Assembly: GCF_040958695.1 (NCBI RefSeq)
Contig: NZ_CP162599.1
Location: 1,026,001-1,090,000, forward strand
Length of the DNA: 64,000 nucleotides
Direction: 5' to 3'
Source of the DNA: Ornithinibacillus sp. 4-3
GTDB lineage: Bacteria; Bacillota; Bacilli; Bacillales; Amphibacillaceae
The first letter of the stretch is position 1, and every line of letters begins with the position of its first letter. The notes under the pieces are model-generated. The model did no database searches and was not told where the DNA came from. It saw nothing but the letters and a program-made list of their open reading frames with translations. This document shows, piece after piece, positions 26,737 to 36,614 of this stretch. The position numbers and the translations under genes were made by a program.

Positions 26737-29250
26737 ATGGCACAAATTTTAAAGAAAATATTTGGTGACGGCAACAAAAGACAAGTTAAACAACTTGAGA
26801 AGCGAGCTAATCAAATTGAAGCATTAGAACAAGAGTTTGAGTTGTTATCAGATAATGATTTAAAGAATAAAACATCTGAATTTAAAGCTCGATATGAAAA
26901 TGGAGAAACTTTAGAAGATATGCTAGTAGAAGCATATGCAACAGTAAGAGAAGCATCTAAAAGAGTTTTGAAAATGCGTCCATACTATGTTCAGTTATTA
27001 GGTGCTATAGCCTTGCATGAAGGTAATATTGCAGAGATGAAGACAGGGGAAGGTAAAACATTAGCATCAACTATGCCTGTTTACTTAAATGCAATTGCTG
27101 GAGAAGGCGTACATGTTATTACTGTCAATGATTATTTAGCAGACCGTGACTCCACAGAAATGGGAAAGCTATATGAATTTTTAGGCATGACAGTAGGACT
27201 GAATCAAAACGGTTTATCAAAGGAAGAGAAACGTGAAGCATATGCTTGTGATATAACCTATGGTACAAATAATGAATTTGGCTTTGATTATTTACGTGAT
27301 AATATGGTTCTTTATAAAGAGCAGATGGTACAACGTAAATTAAATTTTGCAGTTATCGATGAGGTGGACTCTATTCTTATTGATGAAGCGAGAACACCAT
27401 TGATTATTTCTGGAACTGCTGAAAAATCTACAGCATTGTATCAACAGGCAAATTCATTTGTAGCAACGTTAAATCGTGAAACAGATTATACGTATGATGT
27501 GAAATCAAAAGGTGTGCAATTAACAGAAGAAGGTATTAATAAAGCAGAAGCGTATTTTAATATAGATAATTTATTTGATTTAAAACAAGTTTCCCTAACG
27601 CATCATGTTAACCAAGCTTTAAAAGCACATGCTGCGATGCATCGAGATACTGATTATGTAGTAGAAGAAGGCGAAGTAGTTATTGTCGATCAGTTCACTG
27701 GACGTTTAATGAAAGGAAGACGTTATAGTGATGGCCTTCATCAAGCAATTGAAGCAAAAGAAGGTTTACAAATCCAAAATGAAAGTATGACATTAGCCTC
27801 TATTACTTTCCAAAACTATTTCCGTATGTATAAAAAGCTATCAGGTATGACAGGTACTGCGAAAACAGAAGAGGAAGAGTTTAGAAATATTTATAACATG
27901 GATGTTATTGTAATTCCGACGAATCAACCAATTGTTCGTGAAGATCGACCAGATATGATATATAAAACGGCACAAGCTAAGTTTAAAGCCGTAGTAGAAA
28001 ATATTAAACAGCGCCATGAACTAGGTCAACCTGTTCTTGTTGGTACGGTAGCTGTAGAAACATCAGAACTAATTTCAAAATTGCTTAAAAAAGCTAAAGT
28101 ACAACATGATGTGTTAAATGCCAAAAACCACTATCGTGAGGCAGAAATCATCGAACATGCTGGCCAAACTGGAGCTGTAACAATTGCGACAAACATGGCT
28201 GGACGTGGAACAGATATTAAGCTAGGTGAAGGTGTCATTGAACTGGGCGGTCTAGCGGTTATTGGTACAGAACGACATGAATCAAGACGTATTGATAACC
28301 AGTTACGTGGTCGTGCAGGACGTCAAGGAGATCCAGGAATGTCGCAATTCTTCTTGTCTATGGAAGATGAATTAATGCGCCGTTTTGGTTCAGAAAATAT
28401 GGCGAATATGATGGAACGCCTAGGTATGGGCGAAGACGAGGCAATAGAAAGTAAAATGATTTCACGTGCTGTAGAATCTGCGCAAAAACGTGTAGAAGGA
28501 AATAACTTTGATGCACGTAAAACAATCCTTTCTTATGATGATGTGCTTCGAGAACAACGTGAGATTATCTATAATCAGCGTTTTGAAGTAATCGAATCAG
28601 ACTTGGAGAATTTAAATAAGATAATTGACCGAATGATTAACTCTGTCATAGAGCGTCAGGTTAATTTCCATACACAGGAAGATGAGGAAGAAAATTGGGA
28701 TTTACAGGCAATTGTTGATTTTGCACATGGTAACTTAGTAAATACAGAGGACATTGCTGTTTCTGATATTAAAGGAAAAGATCCTTCTGAAATGATTGAA
28801 TTGCTACTTGCTAAAGTGAAGAAACGTTATGATGAAAAAACAGAGGAATTATCTCCAGAACAAATGAAGGAATTCCAAAAAGTTATTTTACTTCGTACGG
28901 TTGATTCCAAATGGATGGGGCATATTGATCAAATGGATCAATTGCGTCAGGGAATTCATTTACGTGCTTATGCTCAGGACGATCCATTACGTGAATATCA
29001 GCTAGAAGGATTTTCAATGTTTGAAAACATGATTGCAAGTATTGAAGAAGAAGTTGTGAAATACGTAATGAAAGCACAGATTCAAGAAAATGTTAAACGT
29101 GAAGAAGTAGCTAGAAATACAAAAGCTGTTGCTGGCGGTCAAGCCGAACAACAAAAACGCAAACCATATGTAAGAAAAGTAAATATTGGAAGAAATGATC
29201 CTTGCCCATGCGGAAGCGGTAAGAAATATAAGCATTGTCATGGAATCTAA
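26737..29250 (+). CDS. secA: Preprotein translocase ATPase SecA
   Basis: 837 residues (B. subtilis 841). SecA is the ATP motor that pushes preproteins through SecYEG. Seen: Walker A region [12 protein letters not shown] near residue 103, [19 protein letters not shown], the second nucleotide domain with [13 protein letters not shown] and [10 protein letters not shown], and a C-terminal zinc tail [14 protein letters not shown] that binds SecB/lipid in the family. The frame opens at 26710, but GAGGAG nine bases before ATG 26737 fixes the start. prfB follows. Confidence 0.97.
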   Translation: MAQILKKIFGDGNKRQVKQLEKRANQIEALEQEFELLSDNDLKNKTSEFKARYENGETLEDMLVEAYATVREASKRVLKMRPYYVQLLGAIALHEGNIAEMKTGEGKTLASTMPVYLNAIAGEGVHVITVNDYLADRDSTEMGKLYEFLGMTVGLNQNGLSKEEKREAYACDITYGTNNEFGFDYLRDNMVLYKEQMVQRKLNFAVIDEVDSILIDEARTPLIISGTAEKSTALYQQANSFVATLNRETDYTYDVKSKGVQLTEEGINKAEAYFNIDNLFDLKQVSLTHHVNQALKAHAAMHRDTDYVVEEGEVVIVDQFTGRLMKGRRYSDGLHQAIEAKEGLQIQNESMTLASITFQNYFRMYKKLSGMTGTAKTEEEEFRNIYNMDVIVIPTNQPIVREDRPDMIYKTAQAKFKAVVENIKQRHELGQPVLVGTVAVETSELISKLLKKAKVQHDVLNAKNHYREAEIIEHAGQTGAVTIATNMAGRGTDIKLGEGVIELGGLAVIGTERHESRRIDNQLRGRAGRQGDPGMSQFFLSMEDELMRRFGSENMANMMERLGMGEDEAIESKMISRAVESAQKRVEGNNFDARKTILSYDDVLREQREIIYNQRFEVIESDLENLNKIIDRMINSVIERQVNFHTQEDEEENWDLQAIVDFAHGNLVNTEDIAVSDIKGKDPSEMIELLLAKVKKRYDEKTEELSPEQMKEFQKVILLRTVDSKWMGHIDQMDQLRQGIHLRAYAQDDPLREYQLEGFSMFENMIASIEEEVVKYVMKAQIQENVKREEVARNTKAVAGGQAEQQKRKPYVRKVNIGRNDPCPCGSGKKYKHCHGI

Positions 29251-29262
29251 AAAAAGATAACA

Positions 29263-29310
29263 AGAAGGAAAGGTATCTGTAGTTAGTTACAGTACCTCCT
29301 TCTGTTTTTT
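29263..29310 (+). terminator. Terminator after secA
   Basis: AGAAGG..AGGTA.CTGTA pairs with TACAGTACCTCCTTCT (one internal asymmetry), and six T follow. Confidence 0.75.
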
Positions 29311-29314
29311 ATCT

Positions 29315-29335
29315 ATCTTTTTGAACATGTACTTA
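29315..29335. repeat. Solo right end of the MITE-like family
   Basis: CTTTTTGAACATGTACTTA matches the right ends of elements B and C (CTTTTTGAACACG(C/T)ACT). No left end is seen nearby, so it may be a remnant. Confidence 0.4.
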
Positions 29336-29401
29336 TAATGAATTATTAGAAAAAATCGGATGATAATTTTGTGATTTTTGTAGAAAATAGAGGTGAATAA
29401 G

Positions 29402-30500
29402 ATGGAGTTAGTGGAAATTAAACAAGAATTGGATAAAATGACTTCTCGTATTGCTGAATTTAGGGGGTCTCTTTGACTTAGATCAAAGTAAAGTACGTAT
29501 CCAAGAACTAGAGGAAGAAATGTCTGACCCTGACTTTTGGAATAATCGTGATACAGCTCAAAAAGTAATTAACGAAGCAAACCAACTCAAAAACCGTGTG
29601 AATACGATTGAAGAAATGACAGAACGTGTAGAAAATGCAGTAGTTTTACATGAGCTAGTTAAAGAAGAAAATGATGTTGAGTTACTAAAAGAGCTAAATG
29701 GAGAAGTAAATGAAATAGGTCAACATATTAATGAGTTTGAACTACAGATGCTTCTAAGTGAGCCGTATGATGCCAATAATGCAATTTTAGAATTACATCC
29801 TGGTGCTGGTGGTACAGAATCTCAGGATTGGGCGAGTATGCTGCTTAGAATGTATCAGCGTTGGGCAGAATCAAAAAATTATTCCGTCGAAACATTAAAT
29901 TATCTTGCTGGTGATGAAGCAGGAGTGAAAAGTGTTACGCTACTGATTAAAGGACATAATGCATATGGCTATTTAAAAGCAGAAAAAGGAGTCCATCGTT
30001 TAGTGCGAATTTCTCCCTTTGATTCTTCTGGACGTCGTCACACTTCATTTGTTTCCTGTGAAATATCACCAGAAATGACTGAGGATATAGATATTGAAGT
30101 ACGTCCAGATGATTTGAAAATTGATACGTATCGTTCAAGTGGTGCAGGTGGGCAGCATGTTAATACAACAGATTCTGCGGTTCGTATTACACATTTACCT
30201 ACCAAAATTACAGTAACCTGCCAAAATGAACGTTCGCAAATTAAAAATCGTGAAAGTGCGATGAAAATGCTTAAGGCAAAATTATATCAGTTGGAAATTG
30301 AGAAGAAACAGCAGGAGCTAGCAGAAATTAGAGGAGATCAGAAAGAGATCGGTTGGGGAAGTCAGATTCGTTCGTATGTTTTCCATCCATACTCTATGGT
30401 GAAGGATCACCGAACTAATGTAGAGGCTGGAAATGTTCAAGCAGTAATGGATGGAGAAATAGATGTATTTATTGATGCATATCTCCGCTCACAAATGTAG
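29402..30500 (+). CDS. prfB: Peptide chain release factor 2 with programmed +1 frameshift
   Basis: Frame 0 starts at ATG 29402 (GAGGTGAATAAG upstream) and reads 24 codons to an in-frame TGA at 29474-29476. The bases AGGGGGTCT CTT TGA C (29462-29477) are the classic RF2 recoding site: an internal Shine-Dalgarno, a slippery CTT, then TGA. A +1 shift joins 29402-29473 to 29475-30500, giving 365 residues (B. subtilis 366). The GGQ motif (SGAGGQHVN) and the RF2 codon-recognition region are present. RF2 releases chains at UGA/UAA, so low RF2 promotes its own synthesis. Not a pseudogene. Confidence 0.96.
29462..29477 (+). promoter_or_regulatory. RF2 programmed frameshift site
   Basis: AGGGGG, three bases, CTT, TGA, C: the conserved recoding signal, here with perfect internal Shine-Dalgarno spacing. 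Confidence 0.95.
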
Positions 30501-30684
30501 CTTAATAAATCATGAAGATCTTTAGATTTCATGAAAATGTCATAAATGGAAAAATATTGATATATCAATGGTTTTCAGGGTTCTTCTGTAAAAATAACTG
30601 AGCTAGATAGTTTTAAAAAAATAGAACTAGGCTATAATAGAGTATGAAGGTTTTTATACTATATATGTGAAGGGGAAATTTAGT

Positions 30685-31011
30685 ATGAAAAAATGGTTAT
30701 TAATGATTTTAGTTGGAACTGCATTAGTACTTGGAGCTTGTGGTGGCGGAGATGATGATCAAACATCTGAAGGTGGTTCTTCTAACGGAGATGCTGCTGA
30801 TGCTGAAGCAATTTACAAGAGCAACTGTACAGCATGTCACGGTGCTGACTTATCAGGTGGAGTTGGTCCTTCATTAGAGACTATTGGTGCATCACTATCG
30901 GCTGATGAAATTGCTGATATCATTGAAAATGGTACTGGTAACATGGGACCACAAAATGTAAGTGCTGACGACCGTGAGGTTTTATCAGAATGGTTAGCAG
31001 CTAAAAAGTAA
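30685..31011 (+). CDS. cccB: Lipoprotein cytochrome c551
   Basis: 108 residues. It has a lipoprotein signal with Cys in LGACGGG, a short acidic Gly/Ser linker, then one c-type haem site CTACH. A methionine ligand candidate lies in ENGTGNMGPQNV. It is anchored on the outer membrane face and carries electrons in the respiratory chain, as CccB does in B. subtilis. The frame opens earlier, but AGGGGA at 30671-30676 suits ATG 30685. Same position as in B. subtilis, between prfB and ftsE. Confidence 0.92.
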   Translation: MKKWLLMILVGTALVLGACGGGDDDQTSEGGSSNGDAADAEAIYKSNCTACHGADLSGGVGPSLETIGASLSADEIADIIENGTGNMGPQNVSADDREVLSEWLAAKK

Positions 31012-31035
31012 TTGATATTTGAAAACGTAATTAAT

Positions 31036-31078
31036 GAAAACACCTTAAATATAGAACTCTATATTTAAGGTGTTTTCT
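31036..31078 (+). terminator. Terminator after cccB
   Basis: A perfect 18-bp stem, AAAACACCTTAAATATAG against its complement, with a 4-base loop and a TTTTCTT end. Confidence 0.9.
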
Positions 31079-31601
31079 TATTGCATAGGAATGTATAAAT
31101 TTTTCTCCAGGTTAATTTTATTCAGAGGTAGCACTCTGCGCTTTTCGTTTTGTTTTAATAGTTTTATCTTTATAAAACAGATGATTTTCACTTTTAAATA
31201 AGTGACAATATTTCTCTTTTATGAAAAGAACCAATCTTCTGATTTACCATATATTCCCTAAAATATTACAAAAGATAACTAAAAACCATAATTGAAATGA
31301 AAATGTAATATTAGTTTCCCCAAAAAACTTGCTATAAAATGTTATACTAGATGGCAAATGTTTTGATAGATTTTGACAAAAAAATTTAAAGTTTTTAAAG
31401 TTAATTGATTTTAGAAGAAATTTGATGCTTCCTCAGAAAGAATCGTTGGTGTTATTTAGATAGAAAAAATGGAACTCCTCATTTGTTGCAGGTGTTTTTT
31501 GCTGTAAAAAGGTGTTTTGAGTTTAATAGAAAAATTGTTGATAACTAGGTAAACATGGTGAGATAGATTTTAAAAAGACTTGTAAATAAGGTGATTAATA
31601 G
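31079..31601. other. AT-rich intergenic region before ftsE
   Basis: About 520 bases without a credible gene on either strand. TATAAA/TATACT boxes near 31332-31350 may serve ftsE, but there is no good -35. I see nothing else definite in it. Confidence 0.5.
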
Positions 31602-32288
31602 ATGATTATAATGAAAGATATTTATAAAAAATATAATAATGGGGTTACAGCAGTAAACGGAATTGATGTACATATTGAACGAGGTGAATTTGTATATATT
31701 GTCGGGCCGAGTGGGGCAGGAAAGTCTACCTTTGTTCGGTTGATTTATCGTGAAGAAAAACCTACCTCTGGAGAATTAATAGTTGATGGGCAAGATTTAA
31801 GTAAGTTAAAAGAAAAGAATGTACCGTTTTTAAGAAGAAAAGTGGGTGTTGTTTTCCAAGATTTTAAATTACTTCCTAAATTAACAGCATATGAAAATGT
31901 GGCATTTGCTTTGGAAGTTATTGAAGAATCACCGAAAAATATTCGCAGTAAAGTAATGGAAGTTCTAGAATTAGTAGGATTAAAGAATAAATCTCGTTCA
32001 CTACCATTAGAACTATCAGGTGGGGAGCAGCAGAGGGTAGCGATTGCTAGAGCAATTGTGAACAACCCAAAAGTAGTTATTGCAGATGAGCCGACAGGAA
32101 ATTTAGATTCAGATACCTCTTGGGAGATTATGCGTATTTTTGAAGAAATTAATTTTCGCGGAGCAACTATTGTAATGGCGACGCATAGTAAAGAAATTGT
32201 GAACACGATGAAAAAACGAGTCATTGCAATAGAAAATGGAATTATTGCTAGAGACGAACACCGGGGTGAATATGGCTATGAAATTTAG
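31602..32288 (+). CDS. ftsE: Cell-division ABC-type ATPase FtsE
   Basis: 228 residues. Walker A GPSGAGKS at about 35-42, ABC signature LSGGEQQR, Walker B VVIADEPTGNLD, and the H-loop in MATHSKE are all visible. FtsE with FtsX forms a membrane complex that does not transport but signals ATP state to a cell-wall hydrolase outside (CwlO in B. subtilis). AGGTGA lies six bases before the ATG. Its 3' end overlaps ftsX by 11 bases. Confidence 0.95.
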   Translation: MIIMKDIYKKYNNGVTAVNGIDVHIERGEFVYIVGPSGAGKSTFVRLIYREEKPTSGELIVDGQDLSKLKEKNVPFLRRKVGVVFQDFKLLPKLTAYENVAFALEVIEESPKNIRSKVMEVLELVGLKNKSRSLPLELSGGEQQRVAIARAIVNNPKVVIADEPTGNLDSDTSWEIMRIFEEINFRGATIVMATHSKEIVNTMKKRVIAIENGIIARDEHRGEYGYEI

Positions 32289-33168
32289 AACTTTGAGACG
32301 TCATCTCCGCGAAGGTATTAAGAATATTTTCCGAAATGGTTGGATGTCATTTGCTTCCATTGCTGCGGTTACGATGACATTAATTTTAGTAGGTGCTTTC
32401 CTCGCTATTATTTTAAATTTAAATCAAATAGCGCAAAAGATAGAATCAGATGTAGTAGTGAAGGTTTTAATTGATATGACAGCAGATGAAGAAGAGATTC
32501 GTGAGCTAGGTGTTGCTATTCAAGGAATGACAGAAGTTGATGAAATTTCATTTATGTCTAGTGATGATGAGTTAGAAAACCTAAAAGAAAGTATGGGCGA
32601 AGGAAGAGCATGGGAGCTTTTTGAACAGGATAACCCACTGTATCATTCCTATGTGGTGCAAACAATCATACCGCAAGATGCTGAGAAAGTAGCAAAACAA
32701 ATTGAAACATTCGATAATGTGCATCAAGTGAATTATGGACAAGATGTGGTTGAACCATTATTCCAATTTAATGATTATGCAAGAAATATAGGATTGGTAA
32801 TTATTGTTGGTTTAGTGTTAACTGCTATATTCTTAATTTCTAATACGATTAAATTAACGATTATGGCAAGAGGTACCGAAATTGGGATTATGAAACTAGT
32901 AGGAGCGAAAAATAGTTTTATTCGTTGGCCATTTTTTATTGAAGGAATGTTCTTAGGAATTTTTGGATCGATTATTCCGATTACATTTATCATGACAGGA
33001 TATTATTTCCTATACACGAGGGTCAGTGGTCAAACTAAATTTGCATTTATTGAGCTCCTCCCATTCCATCCATTTGCATGGCAATTATCATTAATTGTAC
33101 TTGCTATCGGTACGTTCATTGGTATGTGGGGAAGTGTCATGAGTATACGTAAGTTTCTTAAAGTTTAA
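32278..33168 (+). CDS. ftsX: Cell-division membrane protein FtsX
   Basis: 296 residues, equal to B. subtilis FtsX. One N-terminal span is followed by a large extracellular loop (~65-170) and then three C-terminal spans. The frame opens at 32236, but GGGGTGA eight bases before ATG 32278 gives MKFRTLRRHLREG, aligning with other FtsX N-termini. The gene overlaps ftsE, showing coupling. The extracellular loop should bind the hydrolase encoded next. Confidence 0.93.
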   Translation: MKFRTLRRHLREGIKNIFRNGWMSFASIAAVTMTLILVGAFLAIILNLNQIAQKIESDVVVKVLIDMTADEEEIRELGVAIQGMTEVDEISFMSSDDELENLKESMGEGRAWELFEQDNPLYHSYVVQTIIPQDAEKVAKQIETFDNVHQVNYGQDVVEPLFQFNDYARNIGLVIIVGLVLTAIFLISNTIKLTIMARGTEIGIMKLVGAKNSFIRWPFFIEGMFLGIFGSIIPITFIMTGYYFLYTRVSGQTKFAFIELLPFHPFAWQLSLIVLAIGTFIGMWGSVMSIRKFLKV

Positions 33169-33221
33169 TAGTATCAGAGAAATGTTTGGGGTATTTGAGA
33201 GGGAGGAGTACAAAGAAATCA

Positions 33222-34739
33222 ATGAAGAAATTAGCATCAGTTTTAACGTTTGTATTTGTAGTCGCAGCGGTATGTTTGAATGGGGAATTGGTTTCGGCAA
33301 AGACAGTCAATGATATCGAAAAGGAAATTAACGAATTAGAGAATGAACAGCAACAGATTCAAGAGAAGAAAAATAATTTGGATCAAGATAAACGCACAAC
33401 AGAGAATCAAATAGAAGGAAATATCAATGAACAAGAAACAGTAAATAAAGAAATACAAGAGCTTGATAAATCCTTAGTTGATACGACAACAAAAGTGCAA
33501 GAAAAAGAAAGAGAAATTGAAGAAACAAATAATAAGATTGACGAGTTAAATAAAGAGATTTTAACATTAGAGGATGAAATTGTTGAATTAGAAGATAAGA
33601 TAGCGAAACGTGAAGTATTATTACGTGATCGACTTCGTTCTATTCAACAAAGTGGTGGAGAAATCTCCTATATGGCTGTTATCTTTGGAGCACAAAATTT
33701 TGTTGATTTAATTAGTCGCTCTTTAGTGGTCAATGACATAATGGATCAGGATAAAACTATTATGGAAGAGCAAGCAGCGGATATTGCAGCTTTAGAGGAG
33801 AAAACACAACGATTAACGGTAGCGAAAAAAGATGTTGAAGATCAAAAAGTTGCTTTAGAAACACAAAAAGAAGAATTTGTGGTATTAAAGGATCAGTTAA
33901 ATAAACAAATTGCCCAAATGGAAGAAGTTAAAGAAGAGCTTCTTGGACAGCAAGAGGAATTAGAAGGGTATGCAATGAGCTTAGAAGAAGAGCAGCAAGT
34001 GTTAATGGACCAAGAAACAATTATTGCTCAAGCTAAAACAAGTGCTTTAAGTGAAAAAGCACAAATAGAAGAACAAATACGAATTGAAGCAGAAAAGCGT
34101 GAACAAGAAAGAATTGCAGAAGAGAAACGAAAAGCAGAACAAGAGCGAATTGCAGAAGAAAAACGACTTGAGGAGCAGGAGCGCTTAGAGAAAGAAAAAA
34201 CTACGGTAGCGGCTGCTAAACCACAAGTAGAATCCGCTTCTAAAAGTAGTGCACCAGCTTCAAATAGCGAACCAAGCAGTGGTTCTAATGATAACTCTAG
34301 TAGTAATAATCCGCCACCTTCAAATGAGGGAGCTTCATCAGGAGGCGGAGGTAAGTTAAGTTGGCCAGCATCCGGGAGACTAAGTTCGACATATGGTTAT
34401 CGCGATTTTAATGGTGGCGGTTTCCATTATGGTATTGATATTGCTGCGTCACAAGGAACACCGGTTTCATCATCTGCTCCAGGTGTAGTAACAAGAGCAA
34501 GTTATTCACCTAGCTATGGAAATGTTGTTTATGTTTATCATAGCGATTTGAATCTAACTACAGTATATGCTCATTTACATAGTATGTCTGTAAGTTCAGG
34601 ACAACAGGTAAGTAGTGGCCAATCGATTGGTACTATTGGAAATACAGGTCAGTCATTTGGAAACCATCTTCATTATGAAGTACATGAAGGAGCATGGAGA
34701 CAACATGGCGGAGTAGATCCGATGAAATACTTAAACTAG
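33222..34739 (+). CDS. Secreted coiled-coil M23 murein hydrolase (FtsEX partner)
   Basis: About 505 residues. A signal peptide (cleavage near LVSAKT) leads to a long coiled coil (~30-330) with an EnvC/PcsB/CwlO-like layout. A Ser/Asn/Pro linker follows, then a C-terminal M23 endopeptidase domain (YGYRDFNGGGFHYGIDIA, then NHLHYEVHEG, giving the zinc ligands H..D and HxH). It cuts peptidoglycan cross-links. GGGAGGAG lies an unusually long 13 bases before ATG 33222, with no alternative in-frame start. It sits 53 bases after ftsX, so FtsEX control is inferred. Confidence 0.88.
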   Translation: MKKLASVLTFVFVVAAVCLNGELVSAKTVNDIEKEINELENEQQQIQEKKNNLDQDKRTTENQIEGNINEQETVNKEIQELDKSLVDTTTKVQEKEREIEETNNKIDELNKEILTLEDEIVELEDKIAKREVLLRDRLRSIQQSGGEISYMAVIFGAQNFVDLISRSLVVNDIMDQDKTIMEEQAADIAALEEKTQRLTVAKKDVEDQKVALETQKEEFVVLKDQLNKQIAQMEEVKEELLGQQEELEGYAMSLEEEQQVLMDQETIIAQAKTSALSEKAQIEEQIRIEAEKREQERIAEEKRKAEQERIAEEKRLEEQERLEKEKTTVAAAKPQVESASKSSAPASNSEPSSGSNDNSSSNNPPPSNEGASSGGGGKLSWPASGRLSSTYGYRDFNGGGFHYGIDIAASQGTPVSSSAPGVVTRASYSPSYGNVVYVYHSDLNLTTVYAHLHSMSVSSGQQVSSGQSIGTIGNTGQSFGNHLHYEVHEGAWRQHGGVDPMKYLN

Positions 34740-34758
34740 TTGAACATATGTATAATAT

Positions 34759-34795
34759 AAGGACATTGCACAATTTTGTGTAGTGTCCTTTCATT
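34759..34795 (+). terminator. Hairpin after M23 hydrolase gene
   Basis: AAGGACA pairs with TGTCCTT, and an inner CACA/TGTG stem lies within. The tail TCATT is weak. Confidence 0.55.
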
Positions 34796-34941
34796 ATCAA
34801 CATGGAAGAATGGGAAAATATCTGTTGAATGAAAATAAAATATTTAATGAATTTTTGATTCGTTATCTCTAGAGTATAAAAAAATACTTATATCAAGTAT
34901 AATAAAATCAAACGTTCATAATACTGAGGTGAAAAAGAAAC

Positions 34942-36405
34942 TTGAAAAAGATAAATATTGTATTTATATTTGTTGCAGCCCTAGCAATTGGATTTGTGGG
35001 AGCAATCGCTGGAGTAAAGGTTGCTGAACAATTTTTACCAAATGCGCAACAAAATATTGTATTACCAGATTCAAATGCGAATGAAGGAACTAATCAGGGA
35101 AGCACTACTGATAGCCATGCACAATTTGATAAATTAGCTCAAACATATGAGCTAATCAAACAATATTATATTGAAGATGTTGAAGATGAAGTACTAATAG
35201 AAGGTGCATTACAAGGGATGCTAGAGGCATTAGGTGATCCATATAGCTCGTATATGGACTTAGAATCCATGTCAAGATTTAATGAACAAATTGAAGCTTC
35301 CTTTGAAGGAATTGGTGCAGAGGTTAGTATGGTTAATGGAAAAGTAACGATTGTTTCGCCGATAAAGGATTCACCTGCAGAAGCTGCTGGGCTTCGTCCA
35401 AATGATCAAATTAACCGTATTGACGGAGATACAATTGAAGATTTAGATTTAAATCAAGCTGTGGAACGAATTCGTGGTGAAAAAGGAACAGAAGTAAAGA
35501 TTGAAATTATTCGTCCAGGGGTTGAAAATCCTTTCGAATTAACTATTGTTCGAGATGAAATACCATTGGAGACTGTACATGTGGAAAAGGATGAGTCTGA
35601 TGGTAAAAATACAGGAATTATTGAAATAAGCTCTTTTTCAGAAACAACAGCTGCTGATTTTGCAGAGGAGCTTTCGAAGTTAGAAGAAGATGGAATAGAA
35701 GGATTAGTAATTGATGTTCGAGGAAATCCAGGCGGTTTATTACAATCAGTAGAGCAAATTTTAGGTAATTTTGTTCCAGAGGATATACCGATTTATCAAA
35801 TTGAGAGCGCAGATGGAGAAACTGTTTCTTACTACTCTGATCTACCAGAGAAAAAGCCTTATCCAATTACTGTATTAATTGATGAAGGAAGTGCCTCTGC
35901 CTCAGAAATTTTAGCAGTAGCATTAAAGGAAATGGGATATGATGTAATTGGTCTCACAAGCTATGGGAAAGGAACCGTACAACAAGCAGTTCCTTTAGGT
36001 GATGGAAGTACAGTCAAATTAACGTTCCAAAAATGGCTTTCTCCAGAAGGAAATTGGATTCATGAAAATGGTGTAGAGCCAACTATCGAACAAGAGCAAC
36101 CAGAGTATTACCTTGTACATCCTGTTCAATTAGAAAATACAGCGAAGCTAAATGTAGAAGGAGATCATATTAAGAATCTACAGCAAATATTAATTGGTTT
36201 AGGTTATGATATGGAAGCAACAGGTATCTTTGATGTCCAAATGCAAAATGCTGTTAAAGACTTCCAGCAAAAGAATGATTTACAGGTTACAGGAGAAGTT
36301 GATCAACAAACAGGTGATTTATTGGAAGCTAAAATCATTGAAAAAATCCGTGATAAAGATGATGATTTACAGTTAAATAAAGCAATAGAAGCTTTGTATC
36401 AATAA
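34942..36405 (+). CDS. ctpB: Carboxy-terminal processing protease with peptidoglycan-binding domain
   Basis: 487 residues (B. subtilis CtpB 480). A TTG start with GAGGTG upstream. The N-terminal signal anchor is followed by a PDZ domain (~100-190) and an S41 protease domain. Likely catalytic triad: Ser 319 in GSASASEI, Lys 343 in SYGKGTVQ, Gln 347. The C-terminal peptidoglycan-binding repeat (~395-465, LQQILIGLGYDMEATGIFD) locates it to the wall. In B. subtilis CtpB cleaves SpoIVFA to time sigma-K activation. swrA, often next in B. subtilis, is absent. Confidence 0.92.
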   Translation: MKKINIVFIFVAALAIGFVGAIAGVKVAEQFLPNAQQNIVLPDSNANEGTNQGSTTDSHAQFDKLAQTYELIKQYYIEDVEDEVLIEGALQGMLEALGDPYSSYMDLESMSRFNEQIEASFEGIGAEVSMVNGKVTIVSPIKDSPAEAAGLRPNDQINRIDGDTIEDLDLNQAVERIRGEKGTEVKIEIIRPGVENPFELTIVRDEIPLETVHVEKDESDGKNTGIIEISSFSETTAADFAEELSKLEEDGIEGLVIDVRGNPGGLLQSVEQILGNFVPEDIPIYQIESADGETVSYYSDLPEKKPYPITVLIDEGSASASEILAVALKEMGYDVIGLTSYGKGTVQQAVPLGDGSTVKLTFQKWLSPEGNWIHENGVEPTIEQEQPEYYLVHPVQLENTAKLNVEGDHIKNLQQILIGLGYDMEATGIFDVQMQNAVKDFQQKNDLQVTGEVDQQTGDLLEAKIIEKIRDKDDDLQLNKAIEALYQ

Positions 36406-36417
36406 GATATCTTATCC

Positions 36418-36452
36418 GAAAAATTCGCAACATCGTGTTGCGAATTTTTCAT
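36418..36452 (+). terminator. Terminator after ctpB
   Basis: A perfect 15-bp stem GAAAAATTCGCAACA with a TCG loop and a T-rich 3' arm. Confidence 0.85.
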
Positions 36453-36614
36453 TATTAGGAGAAAACTTTCCAAAATTAAGATATAAGGTTTTCAAGCAAG
36501 TTTTCTTTAATTAGTGAATAACCTGTATTTATTTGGTAAAATAAAAAGAAGCGATATAATTGATAATAGGGCATATATCTTATAAAAGCTCGCTAAACCA
36601 AGGCGGTGAATAAG

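Noticed and set aside
29402..29476. Early in-frame TGA in prfB, which could be read as a broken gene
   Set aside because: AGGGGG-TCT-CTT-TGA-C is the standard RF2 frameshift signal and the +1 frame continues as a full-length protein.
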